NCBI GenBank assembly: GCA_025210345.1
Contig: JAOARX010000038.1
Span: 1-64,000, forward strand
Source: Pelagimonas sp.
Lineage (GTDB): Bacteria; Pseudomonadota; Alphaproteobacteria; Rhodobacterales; Rhodobacteraceae
Direction: 5' to 3'
DNA length: 64,000 bases
Position 1 is the stretch's first letter. The number at the start of each line of letters is the position of its first letter. Made by a program: the position numbers and the translations under genes. The notes under the pieces are model-generated. The model was not told the origin of the DNA. It made no database searches and worked only from the letters and a program-made list of their open reading frames with translations. Shown piece after piece: positions 8,102 through 16,482 of this stretch.

Positions 8102-8121
8102 TGGCCCACGAAGTGGACCAC
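8102..8121. repeat. Right copy of the 20-bp internal direct repeat
   Basis: Nineteen of 20 bases match 519-538 in the same orientation, and both copies follow a GAAAA tract. It lies 32 bp inside the right att repeat, a likely arm-type integrase site. Confidence 0.6.
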
Positions 8122-8153
8122 AAAAAACCATAAGGCATTGATTTTTATAAGAA

Positions 8154-8169
8154 AATGGTGCGGTCGAGA
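8154..8169. repeat. Right attachment repeat within tRNA-Leu
   Basis: This exact copy of 394-409 includes the CCA end, the discriminator and the acceptor 3' strand of the tRNA gene. Because the tRNA lies on the right, integration rebuilt a complete tRNA here and left the duplicate at 394. Confidence 0.85.
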
Positions 8170-8242
8170 GGACTCGAACCTCCACGGGTGTTACCCCACA
8201 GCGACCTCAACGCTGCGCGTCTACCAATTCCGCCACGACCGC
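8156..8242 (-). tRNA. tRNA-Leu (anticodon GAG)
   Basis: On the minus strand the sequence runs from GCGGTCGTGGCGGAATTGG (acceptor and D arm) through the anticodon arm CAGCG-TTGAGGT-CGCTG, a long variable arm as in class II tRNAs, the T arm GGTTCGAGTCC and the acceptor CGACCGC-A, with CCA encoded. The anticodon is GAG. It is the integration site of the island to its left. Confidence 0.97.
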
Positions 8243-8346
8243 ACATCTTGGCTTGGTAGAGCGGTCTCTACCGAAGCGCGCGCGGGATGTGAAGAGGAAA
8301 AACGCGCAGATTGCGAAAACTTCTGCTGCTTGCTTTTGAACGCTCT

Positions 8347-8838
8347 CTATTTCGCAGGTTGAACCGGGGCGACATAGGGTTTGAGCAGGTAGATCACCAA
8401 GGCCGCGCCACCCATACCAATCACCACAAAACCCATATCCGGCATCTGTGCAAAAACCATCCGGTTCACCATGCGCCCTGGCAGAAAATTAAACAGCCCC
8501 GCCACCACAACACCGGTCCAATACAGGTTTTTCATGAGGCGCTGATGCAGCGCGATCCACCCGGCACGCGCATGGGCTATGGATTGATACAGGGACACCA
8601 GGACCAGCAAAGACAAAAGGTGAAGCGGGCTGAAAGGGCCGACCACCCCGAACCCCGTGATCCAAAAGGACGACAGCGCCACAAGCACCATGGACGCCAC
8701 CCACAGATACCCCGTGATCTTATGGGTGCGCCCTCTTTGTCCATAAAGCGCCACAGGTCCGGCGACGATGGCGACAAACGCGCTGACGGCGTGCAGCTGG
8801 ATGTGAACAGGGGTCTCTAGGAAAGGAATCAAGGTCAT
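8347..8838 (-). CDS. DUF2306-type membrane protein
   Basis: A 163-residue integral membrane protein with about four helices (AVSAFVAIVAGPVALYG; YLWVASMVLVALSSFWI; LHLLSLLVLVSLYQSI; FVVIGMGGAALVIYLLKPYV). Small His/Arg clusters between helices (GQRGRTHKITGYLW; ALHQRLMKNLYW) are typical of DUF2306 proteins. Function is unknown. The open frame extends further upstream, but the ATG at 8838 matches the family start and avoids overlapping the divergent LytTR gene, whose start is only 98 bases away. The shared intergenic region could hold a LytTR-controlled promoter, because LytTR regulators often control a neighbouring membrane gene. Confidence 0.8.
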   Translation of the reverse strand: MTLIPFLETPVHIQLHAVSAFVAIVAGPVALYGQRGRTHKITGYLWVASMVLVALSSFWITGFGVVGPFSPLHLLSLLVLVSLYQSIAHARAGWIALHQRLMKNLYWTGVVVAGLFNFLPGRMVNRMVFAQMPDMGFVVIGMGGAALVIYLLKPYVAPVQPAK

Positions 8839-8936
8839 GTCGTGCTCATGTGGGGCTGGCGTTTCAATCTTTGCCCCAGCTAGACAAGCCCCCCGCGCCA
8901 TGCCATGCCACATACGCAAAGACGGGGGATCGCTTC

Positions 8937-9728
8937 GTGAATGACACTCCATCGCAGCTCGCGCTTCGTGAATGGCGGATGCAAATGACCCAGCCTCTGA
9001 CGCTGGCCGCGCTATTGGGCGCGGGCGCGGTGCTTGGCGTAATGGGGCCCTTCGACACAAGCGATCATCTTGGGCTTTTTCCGCGGCTGGCCTATTGGAT
9101 TTTCCTGACGGGCGCGGGCTATGGCATTGGGAGCCTGGTCGGGCATGTCTTGTCCCTGCGCACACAGGCCCTGCATTTTCTTCTGCGTACCAGCATCATG
9201 GCACCGATCACCGGTGGCTTGATCACACTGGTGGTGATGAGCGTGAATTATCTGGTGTTTGGCCTGACCCCGGGCCGAGCCGCTGTGGCCAGTCTTGCCG
9301 GCACCACCATTGCGATCGCCTGGATCGTCACCGCCGTGCTGATCTATTCCGAAACCGCGCGCCCTGACACCGTCAAAGGTGCGGCCATGGCCCCTGGTCC
9401 CACGCCCCCCCTGCCCCCGATCCTTGAACGCCTGCCGCTGGAATTGCGCGGCCCCCTGGTCGCGCTGTCGGTCGAAGACCACTATGTCTGGGTCCAGACA
9501 ACGAAAGGGTCCGAAATGGTCTTGCTGCGCCTGTCGGATGCCATGCGCGAAACTGGCGGGGTTCGCGGCGCTCAGGTGCATCGCTCGCATTGGGTGGCGC
9601 TGGATCAGGTCGCACAGGCCCGACGCGAGAAAGACCGCGCCATCTTGACACTGACCACCGGGGCTGAGATTCCCGTGAGCCGGGCAAACCTGCCCAAGAT
9701 CAAAGACGCGGGCCTGTTGCCCAAGTAA
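8937..9728 (+). CDS. Membrane-anchored LytTR DNA-binding regulator
   Basis: A 263-residue protein with four N-terminal membrane helices (about residues 18-150: [65 protein letters not shown]) and a C-terminal LytTR domain of about 95 residues ([22 protein letters not shown] ... [12 protein letters not shown] ... [18 protein letters not shown]). LytTR domains bind DNA through beta strands; membrane tethering suggests response to an envelope signal. The GTG at 8937 with GGGGGAT upstream is chosen over an ATG at 8850 that would not fit the family. lipB follows 13 bases after the stop. Confidence 0.88.
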   Translation: MNDTPSQLALREWRMQMTQPLTLAALLGAGAVLGVMGPFDTSDHLGLFPRLAYWIFLTGAGYGIGSLVGHVLSLRTQALHFLLRTSIMAPITGGLITLVVMSVNYLVFGLTPGRAAVASLAGTTIAIAWIVTAVLIYSETARPDTVKGAAMAPGPTPPLPPILERLPLELRGPLVALSVEDHYVWVQTTKGSEMVLLRLSDAMRETGGVRGAQVHRSHWVALDQVAQARREKDRAILTLTTGAEIPVSRANLPKIKDAGLLPK

Positions 9729-9741
9729 CGCGGAGAGACAG

Positions 9742-10407
9742 ATGGTCGAATGGAAGATCACCGACGGGCTGACCGACTATCAAGAGGCGCTTGAGTTCAT
9801 GGAAGCCCGCGCCGAGGCCATCGCCCGGGGCGAGGCCAAAGAGTGCATCTGGCTGCTGGAACACCCCCCGCTGTATACCGCCGGCACCAGCGCGCAGATC
9901 ACAGACCTGCGCGATCCGGATCGCTTTCCGGTCTACCCGTCGAAACGCGGGGGGCAATACACCTATCACGGGCCGGGCCAGCGGGTGATTTATGCCATGC
10001 TCGACCTGAACAAGCGCGGCAAGGACGTGCGCGCCTTTGTGCAAAAACTTGAAGCCTGGGTGATCGCCACCCTGGCCGAGTTCAACCTGACCGGACATAT
10101 CCGCGACGGCCGCGTGGGTGTCTGGATTGAACGCCCGGACCGTCCGCGCCTGGCCACCGGGGGCATGGCCGAAGACAAGATCGCCGCCATCGGCATCCGC
10201 CTGCGCCGCTGGGTCAGTTTTCACGGGATATCCATCAACGTCGAACCGGATCTTGAGCATTTTGGCGGCATCGTGCCCTGTGGCATCACCGATTACGGCG
10301 TGACCTCGCTGGTGGATCTGGGGCTTCCGGTGTCGATGCAGGATCTGGACGTGGTGCTGATGCAGCAGTTTGACACAACCTTTGGCGATACACAGGCCGG
10401 TGACTGA
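9742..10407 (+). CDS. lipB: Lipoyl(octanoyl) transferase LipB
   Basis: LipB moves octanoyl groups from acyl carrier protein to lipoyl domains of pyruvate and 2-oxoglutarate dehydrogenases and the glycine cleavage H protein, in the cytoplasm. At 221 residues it has normal length. It shows the LipB signature [12 protein letters not shown] (about residue 70), the catalytic Lys in [15 protein letters not shown], and the acyl-accepting Cys in [12 protein letters not shown]. It starts at ATG with GGAGAGAC upstream, directly after the LytTR gene, and probably shares its transcript. The substrate-making partner LipA is not in the window. Confidence 0.97.
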   Translation: MVEWKITDGLTDYQEALEFMEARAEAIARGEAKECIWLLEHPPLYTAGTSAQITDLRDPDRFPVYPSKRGGQYTYHGPGQRVIYAMLDLNKRGKDVRAFVQKLEAWVIATLAEFNLTGHIRDGRVGVWIERPDRPRLATGGMAEDKIAAIGIRLRRWVSFHGISINVEPDLEHFGGIVPCGITDYGVTSLVDLGLPVSMQDLDVVLMQQFDTTFGDTQAGD

Positions 10408-10409
10408 TT

Positions 10410-10886
10410 TCATAACCGCGATCCAGGCTGATAAGCGGGAACCGCGGGGTCAGCCGGAGACCAAAGGGCAATCGGTCGATAACGCGTGGCGATTTCTTTC
10501 CCCTGTTTTGATACAGTCGCTGAATACCACGTGAAACCACCGTGCTGGCTTACACCTAATCTGATTTCCCAACCGGTGTTGTCATCGGAAATCATCTGTA
10601 AAACGCGGTTTTGTTCCGGAAGGCTAAGTTCCAGGATCGACGTAGCCAGATCCTTTGCAAGCAACTCATCCACCGTTCGCCTGCTATTGGCCTTTGTGGA
10701 GAGACCCTGAGCCAAAACCCCCATGACAAGCGCGGTGACCGCTAGGCTCATCATGACATCCAAGAGTGTGAACCCACGGTTGCGAGGGCGTTTCCTTTCA
10801 GAAAGAGATGTTCTTGATATCGTGATCGGTCCAATTTGTATGTTAGGGCGTATCGGCCCTTGGCTTCTACGCCACAGGGCTGTCAT
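10410..10886 (-). CDS. Orphan type II secretion/pilin-like pseudopilin
   Basis: A 158-residue protein with a prepilin peptidase site and hydrophobic helix: NRGFTLLDVMMSLAVTALVMGV. This places it in the GspI/GspJ-like pseudopilin group. The position normally held by Glu5 is Asp (GFTLLD). The leader before the cleavage site is about 37 residues, long for this class, so the true start may differ, although no other start with a clear ribosome site is visible. No other secretion-system or pilus gene is nearby. Convergent with lipB (three bases between stops). The start overlaps the Rhs remnant. It may be the survivor of a decayed locus. Confidence 0.6.
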   Translation of the reverse strand: MTALWRRSQGPIRPNIQIGPITISRTSLSERKRPRNRGFTLLDVMMSLAVTALVMGVLAQGLSTKANSRRTVDELLAKDLATSILELSLPEQNRVLQMISDDNTGWEIRLGVSQHGGFTWYSATVSKQGKEIATRYRPIALWSPADPAVPAYQPGSRL

Positions 10887-10980
10887 TCAGCCAGATGTAT
10901 TCGATCAGAACCTGACCGGTTGTCGCGTCATATTCCGCGATGCGAGGCGGCTCAGGTCGTGCGGGACATGGATTTCCTCG
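10867..10980 (-). pseudogene. Rhs-like repeat remnant
   Basis: A 37-codon open stretch between two stops reads ...AEYDATTGQVLIEYIWLNDSPVA, which strongly resembles the YD-repeat/core region of Rhs proteins (the EY-W-x2-x-PVA pattern). No start, no RhsA core continuation and no toxin domain are present, and the adjoining frames are broken. I read it as a scrap of an Rhs toxin gene. The rest of the 10887-11305 gap holds the ctaD upstream region. Confidence 0.45.
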
Positions 10981-11171
10981 TCAGTGCCAGGGGTGACGAT
11001 GCCAACCCGACCTTGCACGACATTCGCCTCCCCCAAGTTGCCTGCGACGTTGCGAGCGCGACTTTTGCGCTGACCGGGGCCGAGGGGCGTTTGGCACGGC
11101 TCTCAGATCGCCCCAACCATCCTGCGCACGACGCGCCCGCCGGCGGGGGCAGCGGGGTGCGACAAAAATGT

Positions 11172-11185
11172 TTGATCTGTGTCAA
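11172..11185. promoter_or_regulatory. FNR/FnrL-type box upstream of ctaD
   Basis: TTGATCTGTGTCAA matches the FNR consensus TTGAT-N4-ATCAA at nine of ten positions. It lies about 120 bases before the ctaD ATG. In related bacteria FnrL controls respiratory oxidases in response to oxygen, so oxygen control of this oxidase gene is likely. The promoter itself cannot be placed with certainty. Confidence 0.65.
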
Positions 11186-11305
11186 ATGGGACCATTGCTC
11201 ATAAGAGATACCCAAACTAAACCTATTCTTGGAATATGAAGGCGCGCAGGGATTCCGTCTGGGATTCTTCGGGCGCCTTATCTTTAGGGACTTAGGGAGG
11301 CAGAT

Positions 11306-12982
11306 ATGGCAGACGCCGCCATTCACGGCCACGAACACGAAGACAACCGGGGGTTCTTTACCCGCTGGTTCATGTCGACAAACCACAAAGATATCGGGAT
11401 CTTGTACCTGATCGTATCGGCCCTTGTGGGTCTGGTATCGGTCATGTTCACGGTCTACATGCGCCTCGAGCTGATGGATCCCGGTGTGCAATACATGTGC
11501 GCAGAGGGTGCGCGCCTGTTCAGCGCTGCGGGGACAGAAACCTGTACGCCGAATGGCCACCTCTGGAACGTGCTGATCACCGGCCACGGCATCTTGATGA
11601 TGTTCTTTGTGGTGATTCCCGCCCTGTTTGGTGGGTTCGGCAACTACTTCATGCCGCTGCAGATCGGTGCGCCGGACATGGCGTTCCCGCGCATGAACAA
11701 CCTGTCGTTCTGGCTGTATGTGGCCGGTACCACGCTGGCGGTTTGCTCGGTCTTCTCGCCGGGCGGTAACGGTCAGCTTGGTTCGGGTGTGGGCTGGGTT
11801 CTCTACCCGCCGCTGTCGACCAACGAAGGCGGTTACTCGATGGATCTGGCGATCTTTGCCGTTCACGTTTCGGGTGCCTCGTCAATCCTGGGCGCGATCA
11901 ACATGATCACCACCTTCCTGAACATGCGCGCGCCGGGCATGACCCTGTTCAAAGTGCCGCTGTTCTCATGGTCGATCTTTGTCACCTCGTGGCTGATCCT
12001 GCTGTCGCTGCCGGTTCTGGCGGGCGCCATCACCATGCTGCTGACGGACCGCAACTTTGGCACCACCTTCTTTGATCCGTCAGGTGGCGGTGACCCGATC
12101 CTGTACCAGCACATCTTGTGGTTCTTTGGCCACCCGGAAGTGTACATCGTGATCCTGCCCGGCTTTGGCCTGGTCAGCCACGTGTTCGCCACCTTCGCGC
12201 GCAAGCCTGTCTTTGGCTACCTGCCGATGGTCTGGGCGATCATCGCGATCGGCGCATTGGGCTTTGTCGTCTGGGCGCACCACATGTACACCGTCGGCAT
12301 GAGCCTGCGTCAGCAGTCTTACTTCATGCTGGCCACCATGGTCATCGCGGTTCCCACCGGGGTTAAGATCTTTAGCTGGATCGCAACCATGTGGGGCGGC
12401 TCGATTGAGTTCAAAACCCCGATGCTGTTTGCCCTGGGCTTCCTGATCCTGTTCACCATCGGTGGTGTGACCGGCATCGTGCTGTCGCAGGCTGGTGTGG
12501 ACCGTGCTTTCCACGACACCTACTATGTTGTCGCGCACTTCCACTACACCATGTCGATGGGGGCTGCCTTTACCATCTTTGCGGGGGTTTACTTCTACCT
12601 GCCCAAGATGACCGGCCGCATGTATCCGGAAATGCTGGGCAAGCTGCACTTCTGGATGTTCTTCATCGGTGTGAACCTGACCTTCTTCCCGCAGCACTTC
12701 CTGGGCAACCAGGGCATGCCGCGCCGCTATATCGACTATCCTGAGGCCTTCGCCTATTTCAACAAGATGTCGTCTTATGGTGCGCTGCTGTCCTTTGCTT
12801 CGTTCCTGCTGTTCTTCGGGATCATCATCTACTCGGTCCGCGCCGGTGCGAAAGAAACCCGCCCGAACCCGTGGAATGAATATGCGGATACGCTGGAATG
12901 GACCCTGCCCTCGCCGCCGCCCGAGCACACGTTTGAGCAGCTGCCAAAGCAGGAAGACTGGGACAAGGGCCACGCGCACTAA
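11306..12982 (+). CDS. ctaD: Cytochrome c oxidase subunit I (aa3 type)
   Basis: Catalytic subunit of the aa3 terminal oxidase in the inner membrane; it reduces oxygen at a heme a3-CuB centre and pumps protons. The 558 residues hold twelve membrane helices. Visible landmarks are [24 protein letters not shown] with the low-spin heme His, the D-channel Asn pattern around [19 protein letters not shown] with the CuB His and cross-linked Tyr, the His pair in WAHHMYT, and [16 protein letters not shown] with the heme a3 and heme a His. The gene stands alone with its own upstream box and a strong terminator, as in Rhodobacter and Paracoccus, where the other subunits are encoded elsewhere. A DUF2244 gene follows. 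Confidence 0.98.
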   Translation: MADAAIHGHEHEDNRGFFTRWFMSTNHKDIGILYLIVSALVGLVSVMFTVYMRLELMDPGVQYMCAEGARLFSAAGTETCTPNGHLWNVLITGHGILMMFFVVIPALFGGFGNYFMPLQIGAPDMAFPRMNNLSFWLYVAGTTLAVCSVFSPGGNGQLGSGVGWVLYPPLSTNEGGYSMDLAIFAVHVSGASSILGAINMITTFLNMRAPGMTLFKVPLFSWSIFVTSWLILLSLPVLAGAITMLLTDRNFGTTFFDPSGGGDPILYQHILWFFGHPEVYIVILPGFGLVSHVFATFARKPVFGYLPMVWAIIAIGALGFVVWAHHMYTVGMSLRQQSYFMLATMVIAVPTGVKIFSWIATMWGGSIEFKTPMLFALGFLILFTIGGVTGIVLSQAGVDRAFHDTYYVVAHFHYTMSMGAAFTIFAGVYFYLPKMTGRMYPEMLGKLHFWMFFIGVNLTFFPQHFLGNQGMPRRYIDYPEAFAYFNKMSSYGALLSFASFLLFFGIIIYSVRAGAKETRPNPWNEYADTLEWTLPSPPPEHTFEQLPKQEDWDKGHAH

Positions 12983-13008
12983 TCCGGTCACCGACCACCC
13001 AAAGCGAA

Positions 13009-13038
13009 AGGCCCCGCACATCTGCGGGGCCTTTTTTT
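13009..13038 (+). terminator. Rho-independent terminator of ctaD
   Basis: AGGCCCCGCA and TGCGGGGCCT form a 10-bp GC-rich stem with a 4-base loop, followed by a T tract. It lies 27 bases after the ctaD stop. Confidence 0.92.
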
Positions 13039-13062
13039 CTTCCCCAAGACCCGAGCCCCCCG

Positions 13063-13557
13063 ATGCCGCACCGCTGGATTGAAACATCAGCAACCCAGAC
13101 TGATCTGCACCTCTGGCCGCACAACGCCCTCAGCGCAAAAGGATTCGCGAGCGTAATTCTCGGGTTTTATGCCCTTGCGACGCTCCCCTTTGTCATGATC
13201 GTGGGAACCGGCCTGTTCTGGGGGCTGTTGCCCTTTATGCTGATGGCCACGGGGGCATTGTACTATGCGCTGCGGCGCAATGGGCGCGATCGACAAATCC
13301 TTGAGGTTCTCACACTGACCCCGGATCAAGCGCATCTCGAAAGAACCAACCCCGACGGGAGCCAGCAGAGCTGGGAATGCGCCACCTACTGGACCCGCGT
13401 TCAAATCCACCCAAAAGGCGGCCCCGTGCCACACTACGTCACCTTGACCGGCGCAGGACGAGAGGTTGAGATTGGCGCGTTTCTAAGCCAAGAGGAACGC
13501 AAGACCCTTTTTTCCGAGTTGACCGAGCAGCTTGACCGCAAAGCCCGGCCCGTTTGA
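13063..13557 (+). CDS. DUF2244 family membrane protein
   Basis: A 164-residue protein with two adjacent membrane helices (FASVILGFYALATLPFVMIVGTG and GLLPFMLMATGALYYALRR, about residues 29-70) and a soluble C-terminal half (ILEVLTLTPDQAHLERTNPDGSQQSWECATYWTRVQIHP; EIGAFLSQEERKTLFSELTEQL), which is the DUF2244 pattern. Members often sit beside cytochrome oxidase genes in alphaproteobacteria, as here after ctaD, but a role in oxidase assembly is unproven. It lies beyond the ctaD terminator, so it probably has its own promoter. The next gene begins nine bases after its stop. Confidence 0.85.
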   Translation: MPHRWIETSATQTDLHLWPHNALSAKGFASVILGFYALATLPFVMIVGTGLFWGLLPFMLMATGALYYALRRNGRDRQILEVLTLTPDQAHLERTNPDGSQQSWECATYWTRVQIHPKGGPVPHYVTLTGAGREVEIGAFLSQEERKTLFSELTEQLDRKARPV

Positions 13558-13566
13558 GGACAGACC

Positions 13567-14481
13567 ATGGCCCAAGCCCCCGCCACGCCGAAATGGCGCC
13601 GCTTTTTGATCAACAGCCTTTCCAGGCTGGGTTTGTCGACGCTGGCGCATCGGTTGGACTTGGCTGAAAGCGAAAAGGCGGCCCTGCGGCTTCGCAAGAT
13701 CCACGCCGAAATGGTCCCCGCTACACGCAAGCAGGTCACATTCCTGATCCCGTTGGTTGGCGCCGATCAGGTCGGGGATTGGACCACGATCACCGATCGG
13801 CTACTGGACACGCTGCGCTGTTTTCTTGAGCAAGATGATCCGCACTGGCAGGTGATCATCTGCTGTCAGGACGAACCGCCGCTGCCCAAAGACCCCCGCA
13901 TCACATGGCTGCCCTTTACCGACTGGGACAGCGGCAACGACAAATGGCGCAAACTGGCGACCCTATATGATCATTTGACCACCCTGGATCTGCCCCCTGG
14001 CTATGTCATGAGCTTTGACGCCGATGACCTGATGCGCCAGGGCGTGGTGCGCGAAATGCTTGGACACCAGGCACCGGGCGGCTATTTGGTGGAAACCGGG
14101 CTGGTGATGGATGAAAGCACGGGCGACATTGCCTTGGCCGGTCCTCGCACGCGCAAGCTGTTGCTGCGCAAACCTTTTTGGAAGTTGTGCGGATCCTGTG
14201 CCGCTCTGGCCCACGATCCCGACGTGCCTGAAAGCACCGCTTTTCTAAAGGCGATGACCGCACATGAACACCGCATGTTTCCCTATCTCGCGTCACTGGC
14301 GGGGCAGCGGCTCACACCGTTTGAACGGCCCAGCGTGTTGTATGTCCTGAACCATGGTGAGAACTTTGGCGCGCGCCGTGGACGGGTGAGCTTTAAGACC
14401 CGCTTTGTTCAGCGCTTCAAGATCGAGGACCAGATCGCTCTTGCAGACATCGCGCGGGATTTCCCCAAACCGCGCGCGTGA
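13567..14481 (+). CDS. Glycosyltransferase-like protein (GT-A fold)
   Basis: A 304-residue protein with a nucleotide-sugar transferase look: VTFLIPLVGADQVGDWTTI begins the Rossmann-like part (about residue 58), then HWQVIICCQDEPPLP, NDKWRKLATLYDHL, and the metal-binding acidic motif SFDADDLMRQG near residue 155. The C-terminal half (LRKPFWKLCGSCAALAHDP; HEHRMFPYLASLAGQRLTPFERPSVLYVLNHGENF) is typical of small surface-polysaccharide glycosyltransferases. The sugar and acceptor cannot be told. No membrane helix is present. It sits nine bases after the DUF2244 gene and ends before the convergent YqeY gene. No other polysaccharide genes are adjacent. Confidence 0.7.
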   Translation: MAQAPATPKWRRFLINSLSRLGLSTLAHRLDLAESEKAALRLRKIHAEMVPATRKQVTFLIPLVGADQVGDWTTITDRLLDTLRCFLEQDDPHWQVIICCQDEPPLPKDPRITWLPFTDWDSGNDKWRKLATLYDHLTTLDLPPGYVMSFDADDLMRQGVVREMLGHQAPGGYLVETGLVMDESTGDIALAGPRTRKLLLRKPFWKLCGSCAALAHDPDVPESTAFLKAMTAHEHRMFPYLASLAGQRLTPFERPSVLYVLNHGENFGARRGRVSFKTRFVQRFKIEDQIALADIARDFPKPRA

Positions 14482-14535
14482 CCCAATAAAAAGGGCGCGT
14501 TGCACAGCCCAAAGGGTCCCGCATACCGCTGTGTT

Positions 14536-15006
14536 CTAGGCGGTTTGCGACAGCTGCGCCTTGACCAGCGCCCCTGCCGCGCCAAAATCCATCTGACCGG
14601 TATATTTGCCCTTAAGCACCCCCATCACGCGCCCCATATCGCGGATGGAATCAGCGCCCACCTCTTCGACGGCGGCTTTGATCGCATGGGCGATTTCGGA
14701 TTCGGTCAGGGCCGTGGGCAAGAACTCTTCGATCACGGCGATCTCGGCGATCTCACGTTCAGCCAGATCCAGACGCCCACCCTCTTCATAGGTCTTGGCG
14801 CTTTCACGGCGCTGCTTAACCATTTTCCCAAGGATTGAAAGGATTTCCGCATCGGCCACGGCCCCCTCTTCGCCCTGTTCGGCGCGCAGCGCAATGTCCC
14901 GATCCTTGATCGCGGCGTTGATCAAACGCAGAGTCGAAAGCCGGGCGCTTTCCTTGTTTTTCATCGCCTGTTTGACGGCGGCGGTGACGCGATTGCGCAA
15001 ATCCAT
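14536..15006 (-). CDS. GatB/YqeY domain protein
   Basis: A 156-residue cytoplasmic protein of the YqeY family, sharing the tRNA-binding tail domain of the amidotransferase subunit GatB. It begins MDLRNRVTAAVKQAMKNKESARLSTLRLINAAIKD and ends with GADSIRDMGRVMGVLKGKYTGQMDFGAAGALVKAQL, both highly typical. Length is normal (about 150). Function is not settled; a link to tRNA-dependent amidation is assumed from the domain. It is transcribed toward the glycosyltransferase gene and away from carA; YqeY genes are commonly found beside carA in this order. Confidence 0.92.
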   Translation of the reverse strand: MDLRNRVTAAVKQAMKNKESARLSTLRLINAAIKDRDIALRAEQGEEGAVADAEILSILGKMVKQRRESAKTYEEGGRLDLAEREIAEIAVIEEFLPTALTESEIAHAIKAAVEEVGADSIRDMGRVMGVLKGKYTGQMDFGAAGALVKAQLSQTA

Positions 15007-15193
15007 TGGGCTGTCGTCCTTATCGGATAATCCAGCCTCGGACCCTATCCGATCCCACGCTCCTGCGCAACACTGAACAGGCCAGCCCCTAATCCATTGT
15101 TTTTAATGCACTTTTACTTTTCAATTCGGCCTTGACCCTTGCTGCGTCAAACCCTATTTTCCGCGCAATTTGCCCACATCCCGGAGTCGCCCC

Positions 15194-16345
15194 ATGTCTG
15201 CTGCCCAGACCAAGCCAACAGCCTGCCTCGCCCTTGCTGACGGAACCGTTTTCTATGGATTTGGATTTGGAGCCACGGGCCAAACCACGGCCGAGCTGTG
15301 CTTTAACACCGCGATGACCGGCTATCAGGAAATCATGACCGACCCGTCTTATGCCGGTCAGATCGTAACCTTTACCTTTCCGCATATTGGCAACACCGGC
15401 ACCAATCCCGAAGACGATGAAACCGGTGATCCCGTCGCCGCAGGCATGGTTGTCAAATGGATGCCGACCCAGTCGTCGAACTGGCGCGCCGTTGACGAAT
15501 TGTCGGATTGGTTGGCCAAGCGCGGTCGCATTGCGATCGGTGGCATTGATACGCGCCGCCTGACCCGGGCGATCCGCCAGCAGGGCGCGCCCCATGTGGC
15601 GTTGGCCCATGACCCCGAGGGCAATTTCGACGTCGAAGCGCTGGTCGCCGCAGCCAAGGGGTTTGCCGGCCTTGAGGGGCTCGATCTGGCCAAGGAGGTC
15701 ACCTGCGCGCAAAGCTATACCTGGGACGAAATGCGGTGGGCCTGGCCCGATGGCTATCCGCGCCAGCAAGCGCCGCGCCACAAGGTTGTCGCGATCGATT
15801 TCGGTGCCAAGCGCAACATCCTGCGTTGCCTGGCCAGCGCGGGTTGCGACGTGACGGTCCTGCCCGCAAGTGCGACATATGATGAAATCATGGCTCACAA
15901 CCCCGAGGGTGTCTTTCTGTCAAACGGTCCGGGAGACCCGGCAGCCACAGGTGAGTACGCGGTGCCGATGATCCAGGACCTGCTGAACAAAACCGATCTG
16001 CCGATCTTTGGCATTTGCCTGGGCCACCAGATGCTGGCGCTGGCGCTGGGTGCCAAGACCATCAAAATGAACCACGGCCACCATGGGGCAAACCACCCGG
16101 TCAAGGAACATGACACCGGCAAGGTTGAAATCACCTCGATGAACCATGGCTTTGCGGTCGATGCGCAGACCCTGCCCGAGGGTGTGGAAGAAAGCCACGT
16201 TTCGCTGTTTGATGGGTCAAACTGCGGCATCCGTGTATCAGACCGCCCGATCTTTAGTGTTCAGCACCACCCAGAGGCCAGCCCGGGGCCCCAAGACAGC
16301 TTTTACCTGTTTGAACGTTTTGCCAAGTCAATGGACGCCGCTTAA
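15194..16345 (+). CDS. carA: Carbamoyl-phosphate synthase small subunit
   Basis: Glutaminase subunit that passes ammonia to CarB for carbamoyl phosphate, the precursor of arginine and pyrimidines. The 383-residue protein has the N-terminal CPSase small-chain domain (LALADGTVFYGFGFGATGQTTAELCFNTAMTGYQE) and a class I glutaminase domain with the nucleophile Cys in FGICLGHQMLALALG (about residue 275), the oxyanion region VFLSNGPGDP, and His/Glu in QHHPEASPGP. The ATG at 15194 has CGGAG upstream; an earlier TTG at 15170 lacks support. carB is not adjacent, which is common in alphaproteobacteria. A GC-rich hairpin follows the stop. Confidence 0.97.
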   Translation: MSAAQTKPTACLALADGTVFYGFGFGATGQTTAELCFNTAMTGYQEIMTDPSYAGQIVTFTFPHIGNTGTNPEDDETGDPVAAGMVVKWMPTQSSNWRAVDELSDWLAKRGRIAIGGIDTRRLTRAIRQQGAPHVALAHDPEGNFDVEALVAAAKGFAGLEGLDLAKEVTCAQSYTWDEMRWAWPDGYPRQQAPRHKVVAIDFGAKRNILRCLASAGCDVTVLPASATYDEIMAHNPEGVFLSNGPGDPAATGEYAVPMIQDLLNKTDLPIFGICLGHQMLALALGAKTIKMNHGHHGANHPVKEHDTGKVEITSMNHGFAVDAQTLPEGVEESHVSLFDGSNCGIRVSDRPIFSVQHHPEASPGPQDSFYLFERFAKSMDAA

Positions 16346-16388
16346 CGCGAAACCCTCTCTTTGTTCAGGGAAAGATTGAGAAATCTTG

Positions 16389-16417
16389 AACACCCCCGCG
16401 ACACGCCGGGGGTGTTT
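16389..16417 (+). terminator. Probable terminator of carA
   Basis: AACACCCCCG (16389-16398) pairs with CGGGGGTGTT (16407-16416) around an 8-base loop, 43 bases after the carA stop. The T tract is short (TTTAAC). Confidence 0.7.
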
Positions 16418-16482
16418 AACCATTCATTAAGTAAAATCATACATATCCTTAAGTAATCCATCCTTTGGGTACAGGACAGGAT

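Larger units (their letters stand above)
394..8169. mobile_element. Integrated genomic island in tRNA-Leu(GAG)
   Basis: The element is bounded by a 16-bp direct repeat (394-409 and 8154-8169) that equals the 3' end of tRNA-Leu. Inside are a tyrosine integrase adjacent to the left repeat, a serine recombinase, cargo genes, and a decayed replication module at the right. Base composition is visibly lower in GC than the chromosome beyond 8.3 kb, and non-coding gaps are frequent. No capsid, terminase large subunit or conjugation gene is visible, so it resembles a small integrative island or phage satellite rather than a full prophage or conjugative element. The tRNA stays intact on the right side. 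Confidence 0.8.

Noticed and set aside
12080-13093. Minus-strand frame opposite ctaD
   Set aside because: Antisense of the membrane protein gene; the product lacks any domain and crosses the ctaD terminator.
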